Shown: positions 8,069-16,800, numbered from the stretch's first letter. The stretch: 64,000 nucleotides of DNA from Ensifer sp. IC3342 (GCF_020193655.1 NZ_JADYVE010000001.1:744001-808000); one strand, 5' to 3'. Made by a program: numbers and translations. Notes: generated from the letters alone by a model not told the origin.

Positions 8069-9061
8069 TTAGCTCGCGGCAGTCAGGCCGAAGAGGTCGG
8101 CGGCAACGCCGAGGCCCTTCTCATTGTGGACCTTGAGGGTTCCCTCGCCGATGATCACGCCCTTGTCGGCGTCGCCGGTTTTCGCGACGTCCTTGTCTTC
8201 CTGGATCTTACGGAGCCAGAGGAAGGACAGCATGTCCGGGTCGATGAAGAAGGCATTGCGCGCTTGATCGGCGCCCGTCGCCTGCACTCGGTTCGGGTGG
8301 ATCATCACCGTGCCGAACGGACCTTCGTAGTAGTCCGCCGTAGCAACGATGGTGTTGCGTTCGCCGCCCTTGGAAACGGCATAGCGGAACGGGGCAACGT
8401 TGCTGTCGGACATGAAGGTGACGAACACGCTCTTGACGTACGGCGAGGCAGAGACGTGACGGAAGTTCGCCCCGCTCTGGTATCCCTGCTGCATGACGCT
8501 ATCCAAGATGGCCTTGGTAAACGCACGCTGCGTGCCGTTGGTTGGTGCGACCGTGAGGCCGGTCGGAGTGTCGAAACCACCGTTGGCGCCGCCGGCACCG
8601 CGGGACACGTTCGTTTCGATCCAGGTGTTCAGAGAGCCGAACTCGCGAGTGGCGCCGCCAACGGAAGCGTTGGTATCGACGATGGCGAATTCGACGTCCT
8701 TGCGGATCTCGACGCCCTTCTTCAGCTTCTGGTACTTGCGTTTCTGCACGTTGCCGGCCTCGGAAACGACTTCCTGCGTGGCCGAGATGATCCAGTCCTT
8801 GCGCAGAATCTGGGTGTAGTTGCCCAGGCGCTCGGGCGGGGTGATGGCGCCGAAGGTGTATTCGTCACCTTCAGTCTTGATGTTCGCTCCCGGAGCGGCG
8901 AGTTCGTCCGTCTCCCATTCGGGATGTACGGAAACGCACTTGCCCTTTTCGATCAGCGAGTAGATCGGGGTATCTTCCGGCGTGATGCGCGACACCACGT
9001 CGGACAGTTCTTCACGATTTCCAACCGCCTGGTTGGTTGTGAAGGTGTTGGTTACAGCCAT
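8069..9061 (-). CDS. Major coat (capsid) protein
   Basis: This 330-residue protein begins MAVTNTFTTNQAVGNREELS and continues 'DVVSRITPEDTPIYSLIEKGK'. That start is typical of the SU10/DUF5309-type major head proteins with an HK97-like fold. Later blocks include 'TQEVVSEAGNVQKRKYQKLKKGVEIRKDVEFAIV' (spine-helix-like) and 'VIIHPNR'-type strands near the end. It follows the scaffold gene directly, the normal order in P22-like and SU10-like phages, and has an AAGGA ribosome binding site seven bases before ATG. Confidence 0.8.
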   Translation of the reverse strand: MAVTNTFTTNQAVGNREELSDVVSRITPEDTPIYSLIEKGKCVSVHPEWETDELAAPGANIKTEGDEYTFGAITPPERLGNYTQILRKDWIISATQEVVSEAGNVQKRKYQKLKKGVEIRKDVEFAIVDTNASVGGATREFGSLNTWIETNVSRGAGGANGGFDTPTGLTVAPTNGTQRAFTKAILDSVMQQGYQSGANFRHVSASPYVKSVFVTFMSDSNVAPFRYAVSKGGERNTIVATADYYEGPFGTVMIHPNRVQATGADQARNAFFIDPDMLSFLWLRKIQEDKDVAKTGDADKGVIIGEGTLKVHNEKGLGVAADLFGLTAAS

Positions 9062-9085
9062 GTTTCTGGTCCTTCGAAGATGGGG

Positions 9086-10054
9086 TTACTCGAAGTCGAT
9101 CGCCATTGCGTCTTTGATCGACCCGGTTCGGGACAACCTCTTCATCGCTTCCTGATTTTTCCGGGCTGTCGGGTTCACCGGCCCGTTCGGCTTGGCCTTG
9201 ACGGCTGCCGGCGGGGCGTTGGCCACCTTCTTCAGAGCCTTGTTCCTCGCCTGCTCAGCTTGGAGCCCGAGCATGGCGTAGTGCATGACCTTGAAATAGC
9301 GGTGGTCGGTGAAACCCTGCATCTCCTCGGGCGTGAAGCCGAGATCCTGACCGACCGCGAAAGCGTCGGCGAAGAACTTTTCTCGGGCCTCGTCCTTCGA
9401 GAGATGCGGGAAGGCTTCGAGCAGCTTGGCATTTTCGGCCGCAAGAGTTTCCTCCGACGCGGTCTGGCTGAGTTCGCTTGCGACCTTTTGCGGCTCATTG
9501 CCCAGGTTGATCACCTGATGCACACGAGCCAGGGCCGCATCGTAAACCGCCTTCCTCCGGGTGTATTCGGCGGGATTTTGGATCGCCAACGAATAGTCCG
9601 GTTCTGCCGGTAGCTGTTCGACCAGGAATTGCGCGATAGCGTTCGCCGTGTTGGCGACGCGGGTTGTCATGGCCTCAAGAGATCCGCGCTTGTTGCCGAG
9701 CTCCTGAGTTTTGTGGCGGTAGTCGCGATCCCGCATGTACCCAAGCTTCAGTTCCTCAAGCGGAACCTGCTCGCCACCTTTCAGGGTGATGATCGTGTCC
9801 TGGGCTTCGTTGGTCTCCGCACCCTCTTCGGATTCGGCTGACTCGTCGCCCTGGTTGGCGGGGTCGTCGGTCTCTTGGCCCTCATCTTCGGTGGCCTCAC
9901 CCGTCGCATTCGTCGACTGCTGCTCTTCCTCTTCCTGCTCGTTGGCCTCGTTGGGCTCGGCAAAGTCGAGGTTCACCGCGTCGTCGATGGTGAGTGCGGG
10001 TCGACCGCTATCACTCTCCCCCACGAAAGGGGAGTTGGTGGCTGCGTCTGTCAT
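9086..10054 (-). CDS. Scaffold protein
   Basis: The 322-residue protein has a very acidic, Glu-rich low-complexity region at residues about 30-85 (EPNEANEQEEEEQQ and similar). A helical region follows with 'GEQVPLEELKLGYMRDRDYRHKTQELGNKR', then long coiled-coil helices and a basic C-terminus (PAAVKAKPNGPVNPTARKN). Acidic helical proteins with a basic C-terminal coat-binding end, encoded between portal and coat, are scaffolds in tailed phages. The assignment rests on composition and position. Confidence 0.75.
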   Translation of the reverse strand: MTDAATNSPFVGESDSGRPALTIDDAVNLDFAEPNEANEQEEEEQQSTNATGEATEDEGQETDDPANQGDESAESEEGAETNEAQDTIITLKGGEQVPLEELKLGYMRDRDYRHKTQELGNKRGSLEAMTTRVANTANAIAQFLVEQLPAEPDYSLAIQNPAEYTRRKAVYDAALARVHQVINLGNEPQKVASELSQTASEETLAAENAKLLEAFPHLSKDEAREKFFADAFAVGQDLGFTPEEMQGFTDHRYFKVMHYAMLGLQAEQARNKALKKVANAPPAAVKAKPNGPVNPTARKNQEAMKRLSRTGSIKDAMAIDFE

Positions 10055-10086
10055 GTCTGGCTTGCCTTTAAGGTTTCGCGCCGGCC

Positions 10087-10326
10087 CTATGCCGGGGCTC
10101 CCTTCCCGTCAGCATTGGCTTGTCCCTCAGCGAGGAACTTGAGCTTGCTGCGGAAATTCCGGATAGCCCGCACTTCGGCCGCAAAGGCGGCGCGGGCGTC
10201 ATGATCTGTATTCTTAGCGTTGACGCAGCCGTTGACGGCCGCCGTTTCGAGTTCGTCCATCAGGAGATGAAACAAGGGCATATCGAGCAGCACGCGGGCG
10301 GCTGCGGTCTTGTCTTCCTGCCTCAT
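10087..10326 (-). CDS. Small phage protein between portal and scaffold (79 aa)
   Basis: The protein starts MRQEDKTAAARVLLDMPLFHLLMDELETAAVNGCVNAK. It looks like three short helices and ends in a flexible basic tail. The start overlaps the portal stop by ATGA (10323-10326), so it is coupled to portal translation. Homologous-looking small genes occur at this place in rhizobial podoviruses, but I know no role. Confidence 0.6.
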   Translation of the reverse strand: MRQEDKTAAARVLLDMPLFHLLMDELETAAVNGCVNAKNTDHDARAAFAAEVRAIRNFRSKLKFLAEGQANADGKGAPA

Positions 10327-12383
10327 CCCGGCTCGCCCCCAAGGCGCGTTTCAGAGACCGGATCGCGCGACAGCAGCTGCATTGCGCTGGTCTGCCGCTT
10401 CAGCAGGATCTCCTGCTCGATCTGGTAGCGCTTCAGCGCCATTTCCTCTTTGATGCGCAGGGTCTCTAGCTGCGCCTCGGACTGCATCTTTTCACGCTCG
10501 AGCTGAGCGTCCAGTTGGGCCTTCTGCACATCGGCTTGCGCCTTCGCCTGGATCTTCTGCATCTCAGGATCGGGCTTGTTCACCGCGGCCTGCTGCATCT
10601 GCTGGATCTGCTCCGGCGTTGGCTTGGTGAAATACAGGTCCGGGGTTCTCAAACCGGCGGCCTCGACACCGCGCGAGACCGAATTCCAGATGTTGTCGAC
10701 TGTCACGAACGGGTTGTTGATCGGGCCATAGGCTGCAAGAAGCTTCTCCTGCTGCGCTCCGACGACCTGCATCATCATCATGTCGCGCTCGCGCGTGCCG
10801 GCGCCGAGGCCAGTGTTGACGGTCGCGTCCATCTCAGCGTTCCACTGGCGCGGGTCAAACGTCACCCACTGATTGCGCAGGCGCACCGTGCGGGGTTTGT
10901 CCTGATGTTTGATAACCAGCCGCAGAAGGCCCTGAAACACGCGCTTGAGGCCCTGTGCGAACGTGCGGACCATCAACTCGGTCTGACCGATGCCGGCCTG
11001 CTCGATCATCGCCGAGGCCTTGGCGGTCATGTTCTGCAGCGCATCCGGCGCCATGCCGCTCGACGCGTCGGAGATGCCCGTCCGGTCGGTTGCTTCCTGG
11101 TCCATATAGGCCAGCATGCCGAATGACTGCTGGGCAACGAACGGAACGGTATTGTAGCCGACGGCAGTGCGAACATCGGTCCCCTGCCCGACCCTAATCG
11201 GTTGCCCGAACTTCGGATTGAGCACGCTCTCGGGGTTCTGGATGACGCCTTCCTGCACGATCGGCTGCTGGTTGTTCTGCCAGTACAGGTTATCCAGCGT
11301 CTGTCGCATCAGAACCGTCTTGACGCGCTGGATCTCGGCCATGTCGTCGGTAACGGAATTGCCTTCGCGCTGATGCGGCCGGCGCTCGACGATCAGATCG
11401 GCAAAGGGAACCTCGTCGGTCTCCTCATCATCGAGGAGATTGGCTTCTGCCAGACCGCCGGCAAAGCACATGCGGCGCAATTCGGCGATGCCATCATCGT
11501 CGACATCGATCTTCACATAGAGCTCGTAGTAATCGACCTCCTGCAGCGCCTTCACGATGGCGTCGTTGCCGTCGAAGACCTCACGCCGACGGGTATCCTG
11601 CTCGGTCTCCTCTTCCTTGTCGGAATCCGCCGCGGCAAAGCTGTCGACCTTGTCACGGTCATAGCCCATTGCGACCAGATCGGAGCGGCGCAGGCGTGTC
11701 TTGAGGCCCGTGATCGGACTGTCATCTATCGAGATGGCGTCCGGGTGGATGAGGAATTCCTCGAGCGGGACTGCGGCGAGTTTCGTGCAGCCATATTCGG
11801 ACACACGGCGGATCTTCACATTGTAGAGCGTGACCGGCATAGCGCCTTGCGGCGTGTCGATCTGCTCCTGATAGGACTCCTGCTCAAGCACCTGCACGTC
11901 ATCGTCGGCGACGAGCTGAACCAGCGCCTGCTCGTCGAGCCCGGTATGGGTCGAAACCTGGACCTTGCGCTTCTTGTCGTACCACCAGCGAATGACGCCG
12001 TTGCGCAGCTTCAACGCGTCGTGCGCGGCATCCTGGACCGCGTCGTACCCGTTGCTCTCGGGAAACACGACGAAGTTAACATAGTCTGTCGCCTGTTCGG
12101 CGCTCGCCTCGTCGCCATCATTTACCGGTTGGTATTCGACGACCTTGTCATTGCCGAGGATCGTCCGAATAAGCGACGGCAGAACCTTCTTGATGGCCGA
12201 CCGGACATCGCGGGAAACGACCTTCGACCGGTTCGGATCGGCCGGCGTGTCTTTCATCACACCGTCGTAGTATTCCATCGCCTTGATGCGATCGACGGAA
12301 AGCTCGTCACGGTAACTCTCGCAGTCCTTGACGAGCTGCGAGACCTGGGCAGCAACCTGCTCTTTCGACATCGCAGCCATCAA
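10323..12383 (-). CDS. Portal protein (P22-like)
   Basis: The 686-residue protein forms the dodecameric DNA gate of the capsid in this family. It starts with 'VSQLVKDCESYRDELSVDRIKAMEYYDG' and then 'SKVVSRDVRSAIKKVLPSLIRTILGNDKVVEY', the usual N-terminal helices of large podovirus portals. The centre holds 'IVERRPHQREGNSVTDDMAEIQRVKTVLMRQTLDNLYWQNN'. The last 120 residues are a Gln/Lys/Glu-rich coiled coil, comparable to the P22 portal barrel. Length and gene order (terminase, portal, scaffold, coat) fit. The start overlaps the terminase stop by four bases. Confidence 0.85.
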   Translation of the reverse strand: MMAAMSKEQVAAQVSQLVKDCESYRDELSVDRIKAMEYYDGVMKDTPADPNRSKVVSRDVRSAIKKVLPSLIRTILGNDKVVEYQPVNDGDEASAEQATDYVNFVVFPESNGYDAVQDAAHDALKLRNGVIRWWYDKKRKVQVSTHTGLDEQALVQLVADDDVQVLEQESYQEQIDTPQGAMPVTLYNVKIRRVSEYGCTKLAAVPLEEFLIHPDAISIDDSPITGLKTRLRRSDLVAMGYDRDKVDSFAAADSDKEEETEQDTRRREVFDGNDAIVKALQEVDYYELYVKIDVDDDGIAELRRMCFAGGLAEANLLDDEETDEVPFADLIVERRPHQREGNSVTDDMAEIQRVKTVLMRQTLDNLYWQNNQQPIVQEGVIQNPESVLNPKFGQPIRVGQGTDVRTAVGYNTVPFVAQQSFGMLAYMDQEATDRTGISDASSGMAPDALQNMTAKASAMIEQAGIGQTELMVRTFAQGLKRVFQGLLRLVIKHQDKPRTVRLRNQWVTFDPRQWNAEMDATVNTGLGAGTRERDMMMMQVVGAQQEKLLAAYGPINNPFVTVDNIWNSVSRGVEAAGLRTPDLYFTKPTPEQIQQMQQAAVNKPDPEMQKIQAKAQADVQKAQLDAQLEREKMQSEAQLETLRIKEEMALKRYQIEQEILLKRQTSAMQLLSRDPVSETRLGGEPG

Positions 12384-13747
12384 ACAACCTTTCGATCAGT
12401 GAATTTCCATGCCGCGGCATCGGCCTTGACCTTGGCAAACCGCTTCATCATCAGCGCGTATCGAGAGGCGGAAATCACGTCGTCCCGCTCTTTCACGACC
12501 TTGCCGTCTTTCCGGTGGTAGAGCCGGAATTCTTCGAACCATTCACCGCAGGTCGAAAAGACTTTCCATCGCCCCGTCTGCATGCGCTGGAGCATGTCCG
12601 ACAGACCGGCTTCAACGCCGTTGGTGCCGTCATCGAACGTGGCGCGCTCTGGCAGCATGTTGAGGCCTTGCGCCCGATACTGCGTTGCCAATTGCTCGCC
12701 TGATCCCTTGTCGTGCTGCAAGCCATCGTGAGGCCATGACCACGGCAGCCAGGCGCCCCAAGGCTTCAAAGCAGCCGCATGGATGATCGGCGTTGCTTCC
12801 CGCTCGCGATAAACCTTCGTGACATAGAACACGTCGGCGTCGCGGTCCCAGGCACAGCCGGCAGCCCCGAAGGGGTGATCCCAACCGAAATCAAGCCCGC
12901 CGATCTGCACCCAATGCTTCGGGATCTCGAAGGGATCGACTTTGATTGACTCCTCGGCGACCGGAAAAATGCGACCGGAGCCGAGCGACGGTATGCCCTT
13001 GGTGCGCGCCTCGCGTTCATGCGCCGGATAGGCCGATATGATCTTCTCGCGCTCCTCCGGCGAGTAGTGTTCCGCGTCGTCGATCGTCATTGTCACGACC
13101 GTGCGGTATTTCGCGCCGGGATCATCGCCAGGCATGATGAAGCGAGCAACAACCGTGCTCATGCCCTTCAGCGGCGTGAACGTGACGGCGATCGAGCCTT
13201 GCGTCGCGTTTGTGCGCGTTATGCCCTCAAGATAGACGTCCTCGGGAGGCTCTTCGTCGAACCAGACGTAGTCAACGGTGTTCGCCTGCCACTTGCCGCG
13301 ACCCTGCTCATATGCCTTGAAGAGCAACGTCGACAGTCCACCCGAGACATGGCGAACCGTGACGCTATCGAGCGTGCCAGACACGCCAGCGCGGCGCGTG
13401 GTGTCAGCAATTGCGGCCTTCGGAATATAGCCAGTACCCCAATCCTCTTCGCTGAGAGGTGGCCCCACCATGAGGCGCTGAACACCGTCGCGAGTAAGTT
13501 CGTACGATTCCGAGCCGGCCAGCATCGTGATAGCCCGATTCCACCGTCGCCCATGCCACCATTCCGGATATTGCCCGGTGAGGTGCATGGCTGCCTCGGC
13601 CGCGCCTGATAGCGTCTTGCCGAGCTGGTTTCCCGCCATAAACAGGCGTTCTCGGAATGCTGCTCCCGCCTTGTGAAACTCGACCTGCTTTGCGTACGGT
13701 CGGTAGAACTTCAGCAGGTTAGTGCGCTGTCGGCGCTCTATCTCCAT
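12380..13747 (-). CDS. Terminase large subunit
   Basis: This ATPase/nuclease packages phage DNA into the procapsid. Visible motifs: Walker A MAGNQLGKT, a Walker B-like stretch VDYVWFDEEPPEDVY, then the nuclease part with GGLDFGWDHPFGAAGCAWD and a C-terminal acidic DDVISASRYALMMKRF. It most resembles the P22/Sf6 gp2 type. The frame is open up to an ATG at 13831, but that would overlap the small-subunit gene by 113 bases. I prefer ATG at 13747 (MEIERRQRTNLLKFYRPY), which has a GGAA about six bases upstream. The true start remains uncertain. Confidence 0.88.
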   Translation of the reverse strand: MEIERRQRTNLLKFYRPYAKQVEFHKAGAAFRERLFMAGNQLGKTLSGAAEAAMHLTGQYPEWWHGRRWNRAITMLAGSESYELTRDGVQRLMVGPPLSEEDWGTGYIPKAAIADTTRRAGVSGTLDSVTVRHVSGGLSTLLFKAYEQGRGKWQANTVDYVWFDEEPPEDVYLEGITRTNATQGSIAVTFTPLKGMSTVVARFIMPGDDPGAKYRTVVTMTIDDAEHYSPEEREKIISAYPAHEREARTKGIPSLGSGRIFPVAEESIKVDPFEIPKHWVQIGGLDFGWDHPFGAAGCAWDRDADVFYVTKVYREREATPIIHAAALKPWGAWLPWSWPHDGLQHDKGSGEQLATQYRAQGLNMLPERATFDDGTNGVEAGLSDMLQRMQTGRWKVFSTCGEWFEEFRLYHRKDGKVVKERDDVISASRYALMMKRFAKVKADAAAWKFTDRKVV

Positions 13748-14096
13748 CGCTATTTCCATCCTCTCCATGAGCAGAGAGGAAAGGTTGGATGGTGGCGTCG
13801 AGCTTGCGGATGCGGTCGAGAAGCTGCTCATCAGTCATCTCGCCAATCTGGTTGATGTTGACATTCAGGTCCTTCGGCATCAGCGAGGCAACCACCTTTA
13901 GGAAGTCCTGCGGGCGCTTTTCGATCACCTGCTGGATCGCAGCAGCGCCGCGGCTCTCCCACGCAGCCAGCATGTCCTCAAGGAAGAGTTCTCCCAACTT
14001 GGAGCGCGCGCCCTTGGGCCGACCGCCAAATCCGCTATTGCCCGGTAAGAAGCGGCCCGTCTTTTCGTCCTTTTCAGGCTTTTTGTCGTCGGTCAT
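13719..14096 (-). CDS. Terminase small subunit-like DNA-binding protein
   Basis: The 125-residue protein begins MTDDKKPEKDEKTGRFLPGNSG and has the 'GRFLPGNSGFGGRPKGARSKL' segment often found at the start of phage DUF5681/terminase small subunit proteins. Helices follow (LEDMLAAWESRGAAAIQQVIEKRPQDFLKVVASLM). Position immediately before the large subunit supports recognition of phage DNA for packaging. No crisp helix-turn-helix is visible, so the function is inferred from order and the N-terminal motif. Confidence 0.6.
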   Translation of the reverse strand: MTDDKKPEKDEKTGRFLPGNSGFGGRPKGARSKLGELFLEDMLAAWESRGAAAIQQVIEKRPQDFLKVVASLMPKDLNVNINQIGEMTDEQLLDRIRKLDATIQPFLSAHGEDGNSDGDRAPTAH

Positions 14097-14199
14097 TGTT
14101 CAACCTTGCCTTCGTCGCCGTCTTGCCTTTGGCGAGTGACTTGGCGAAACTCTCGTGGCGCGTGTGTTTCAGCGCCGGCATACCTTAGGGGAGTAGCAG

Positions 14200-14385
14200 A
14201 TGGCCTACATTGACCAGATCATCATGGTTTGCGCGGGTTTCTGGATGACGGCGGCAGGCTTTGGCTACGTTCAGACGAACATCCAGAATCCGTGGCTCGT
14301 TCAACTCACAAGGCACTTTCGATGGATGGGGCCGCTGCTGATCGTTATCGCCATTGTCCTAGTGTTTGCCTCCCCTGTCGCATAG
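14200..14385 (+). CDS. Small two-helix membrane protein in prophage cassette (holin-like? unproven)
   Basis: This 61-residue protein has two hydrophobic segments (about 7-24 and 42-59) with a short loop containing TRHFRW between them. A GGGGAG ribosome binding site precedes ATG at 14200. It is transcribed divergently from the terminase operon and opens the plus-strand cassette. Its size and two membrane helices would allow a small holin, but no endolysin gene is next to it and I recognise no holin family. A superinfection-exclusion or other moron role is equally possible. Confidence 0.5.
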   Translation: MAYIDQIIMVCAGFWMTAAGFGYVQTNIQNPWLVQLTRHFRWMGPLLIVIAIVLVFASPVA

Positions 14386-14541
14386 GCAACGCTCGCTTTG
14401 CTCGCTTGGGCGATGTTGTCGGTCTGCCCATGGAGACAAATACATCGCTTTTTTAGGCTGTTACTGCACAAATGGCCCACTCGACTCTTGCGACTAAGCA
14501 TTGCATGCTATGTCTCAGGGCAACGCGCAGGGGTAGGTAAC

Positions 14542-14919
14542 ATGAAGCGTTTTTGGCTGGCATTTGCTGGTATGTCAGTTTTGTTTTTCGGCAGCGCTGA
14601 GGCAGCAAATCTAGTATTGGAGTGTAAAGCTGAGTTGACCGACGGGACTAAGGTTTTCAGGTTTAAGAGACGCTATGAAATTAACATTGAAGCAATGAGG
14701 TATTCAACATTTGACAACTTTGGTGCCGGTTGGGAAAGACGCTCCGACAACGACTACTTAGATTATGCTGACAGCAGCCGAATACAGCTCGTCGACAATG
14801 AATATGCTATACATTATTTAGACCGAAAAACTGGGTCGATGTACTCAAAAGAGCGCGATACCGGAAAAATAAGGCGTGGTTTCTGCGAAAAGGCCGAACC
14901 GCTCAAGAACAAATTCTGA
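14542..14919 (+). CDS. Secreted protein of unknown function, AT-rich moron gene
   Basis: The 125-residue product has a clear Sec signal peptide: MKRFWLAFAGMSVLFFGSAEA, with cleavage likely after AEA. The mature part is a small beta-rich protein (LVLECKAELTDGTKVFRFKRRYEIN) with two Cys that could form a disulphide in the periplasm. The start at 14542 follows an AGGGGTAGG sequence; an open frame further upstream lacks a signal. Base composition is visibly more AT-rich than neighbouring genes, with many AAA/ATT codons, which suggests recent transfer. I recognise no family. A lysogenic-conversion role is inference. Confidence 0.55.
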   Translation: MKRFWLAFAGMSVLFFGSAEAANLVLECKAELTDGTKVFRFKRRYEINIEAMRYSTFDNFGAGWERRSDNDYLDYADSSRIQLVDNEYAIHYLDRKTGSMYSKERDTGKIRRGFCEKAEPLKNKF

Positions 14920-15032
14920 TCCTTCGGCATAGTGGCCCTGGAGTTGACCACCCTACCGCATAGACGTCAGTCAATGGGTGACCGCTCTTGCCTTTGCTCG
15001 CGTCACATATGCGTGCATCTCAGGGAGATCTG

Positions 15033-15326
15033 ATGAGCAGGAAGAAATACCGGGCCAGTCCCAAACTCAGAGCCGAGACCGGGCGAAAGAAAGCCAAAAT
15101 CGAGAGGATCAAAGAGCTTATCAGGCGCATCGAATTGCTGATGTCGCGATCGACAGGGACGCGCTACTTCACTTACAAGCTCAAACGTCATCAGGCACAG
15201 TTAGCGATCAAAGCCATCAGACGTTCCATGCGCGGCAAGCCGAAGGGGGGCGGCAAAACACCTTACGTCGTCAATGCGAAAGGCGTGCAAGGTGGCGCGC
15301 CAGGCCTCGTTCAACAGAACCGATGA
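15033..15326 (+). CDS. Small basic protein, prophage cassette
   Basis: This 97-residue protein starts MSRKKYRASPKLRAETGRKK and is very rich in Lys and Arg throughout, with one helical stretch (IERIKELIRRIELLMSRSTG) and a flexible GKPKGGGK tail. The start has AGGGAG nine bases upstream. The composition suggests nucleic-acid binding, but no fold is recognised. It is the third plus-strand gene of the cassette. Confidence 0.5.
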   Translation: MSRKKYRASPKLRAETGRKKAKIERIKELIRRIELLMSRSTGTRYFTYKLKRHQAQLAIKAIRRSMRGKPKGGGKTPYVVNAKGVQGGAPGLVQQNR

Positions 15327-15704
15327 TAGAAGCGGGACATCTGCGTTTTCCACTAGCACTACCGGGCAATTTGTGACCATCTTGCGACCCGATATCACCA
15401 GCTTGGGCGGCCATCCGTTTTCACGGCGGCACGAAATCTTGTTTGCTGCAGGGTTCCAACCTGCGATCCGCATCAGCAACTGAGATTTGAGTTTGAACGT
15501 GTTCGAGATAGAGGCCCGAAGATTTGAGCTGATCAGGGGCAGCATGTTCACAGGGCGCAATCGTGGAGCCTGGTTCTAGGTCCGCCTCATGTCGGGAACG
15601 CTACACAATCTCCTCAAACAAATGCCCCGTCACCGACAGGGCTTTCCTGACTCGACGGCCTCTTCAACTAGGCGCAATCTCTGGTCGATACTGGGGAGGC
15701 GCTC
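15327..15704. other. Gap inside prophage cassette with no supported gene
   Basis: The 378 bases hold only short open frames without convincing ribosome binding sites, on both strands. A plus-strand frame ending at 15483 and a minus-strand frame ending at 15201 overlap each other and the basic-protein gene, and both look like chance frames. The stretch may be a decayed gene. I saw no strong terminator or repeat in it. Confidence 0.4.
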
Positions 15705-16214
15705 ATGATAAAGTTGACGAGAAAAAGCGGAAATTCATTCGAGCTTGACGGTACGACGGTTCTGCGCATCAGGGAAACCAGGCGTCCCTTGGACCACGAC
15801 CTCGGCAATACTCTAATTAATGCGAGCCAAGACTTTCTCGTGATGGAGGAAGCATCTGAGGTCGCCGAGTCGGTAGAGACCGAACTGACAACGCTTCACT
15901 TGTTTACCCAGCCCTATGGGGCTCCCGTTTGGGTCGACGCTAAATCGGCTAAGGGCCCGATGCCAACTGTTCCAAAGCATCGAAAAGACGGGATCAACTC
16001 TGCACTGGATGTGGGCGGCAAGCGTCAATATGTCCGTGAAACCCACACAGAGGTCAGAGACATTATTCAAGCCGCTCACGGTGAGGTGCAACCACTTCCG
16101 GACGACACGTTTTGGACTCAATCGGTGGAAGCCATTGAGGAGTTCCTAGGGGGCGTCGAGGACTGGGATTCCGATCGAGGCGTAGAACATCCGGCTCCCC
16201 CCGAAGGATCCTGA
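15705..16214 (+). CDS. Prophage cassette protein with FlbD-like N-terminus (tentative), function unknown
   Basis: The 169-residue protein begins MIKLTRKSGNSFELDGTTV and includes 'LINASQDFLVMEEASEVAESV'. This layout (IKLTR.sG..F.L, then a strand with an N/D-rich turn, then a V.E..EVAE.V helix) is reminiscent of the short FlbD fold; the similarity is my impression only. Residues 60-110 are a Pro/Lys-rich linker and the C-terminus is acidic (GGVEDWDSDRGVEHPAPPEGS). GGGGAGG lies six bases before ATG. It is followed after one base by the next gene, so the two form a pair. Confidence 0.5.
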   Translation: MIKLTRKSGNSFELDGTTVLRIRETRRPLDHDLGNTLINASQDFLVMEEASEVAESVETELTTLHLFTQPYGAPVWVDAKSAKGPMPTVPKHRKDGINSALDVGGKRQYVRETHTEVRDIIQAAHGEVQPLPDDTFWTQSVEAIEEFLGGVEDWDSDRGVEHPAPPEGS

Positions 16215-16215
16215 T

Positions 16216-16797
16216 TTGAACAAAGACCGAATTTGGCGGGGAATGCGTAGCAGAGGCCCCACTGCGGCGACTCCATCAGTAACTGAGTACGTGCAGTCCC
16301 CGCCACCAGAGTATTGGACGGGCATGGGAATGAGGACTACTGATCGCGCAAAGTTTTTGGAGGAACTCCGGCGGACCTTTGAAGGTGAACTCGACACGAG
16401 GGCCATGTCCCGAGCGCTGGTAAATGAGTATGATCGCCGGCAGATCGAGGAGGATTTGCAGCGACAATTCGAAGAACGTGGCATCGAACTCTACTTCGGG
16501 CGCGAAGGTCGGCACGGTTACCAAGACGGCCAATTCTACAAGCAACTTGGCGAACTGCTCGCTATGGCTATGGGCGCAAACGTCCATACCATGATTGCGC
16601 CACTGGCACCTGTCGTTTGTCCAATTTATTGTCAGCTGAAGAAAGACGGGAAACTCTCTAGCGAAGGTTTCCAACTCGCGGTCTCAGTCGCCGACGCGTT
16701 GATCGCCGCGAGGATGCAGATGCCCGTTCCTGTCGCACAAATCGCCGTTTATGTGGCGAAGAATCACGTTCTCGATTCTTACTGCCGGTGCGAATAA
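16216..16797 (+). CDS. Prophage cassette protein of unknown function, probable partner of the gene before it
   Basis: The frame starts with TTG at 16216, directly behind the stop of the preceding gene, and encodes 193 residues. The N-terminal half is charged and helical (AKFLEELRRTFEGELDTRAMSR...RQIEEDLQRQFEERGIELYF). The C-terminal half is hydrophobic (LGELLAMAMGANVHTMIAPLAPVVCPIYCQL and LAVSVADALIAARMQMPVPVAQIAVYVA) and has four Cys, two of them in a terminal CRC. I recognise no family. The close spacing suggests a two-gene unit. A terminator-like hairpin follows at once. Confidence 0.5.
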   Translation: MNKDRIWRGMRSRGPTAATPSVTEYVQSPPPEYWTGMGMRTTDRAKFLEELRRTFEGELDTRAMSRALVNEYDRRQIEEDLQRQFEERGIELYFGREGRHGYQDGQFYKQLGELLAMAMGANVHTMIAPLAPVVCPIYCQLKKDGKLSSEGFQLAVSVADALIAARMQMPVPVAQIAVYVAKNHVLDSYCRCE

Positions 16798-16800
16798 AAC

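Noticed and set aside
3605-12521. Several long plus-strand open frames (3605-4633, 4804-6318, 7997-9613, 11202-12521) across the phage late genes
   Set aside because: They are Arg-rich, lack domains and ribosome binding sites, and lie opposite recognisable terminase, portal, coat and tail genes.
12380-13831. Longest start for the terminase large subunit (ATG at 13831)
   Set aside because: It would overlap the small-subunit gene by 113 bases and adds a low-complexity Ser-rich extension; a later ATG is more plausible, though not proven.
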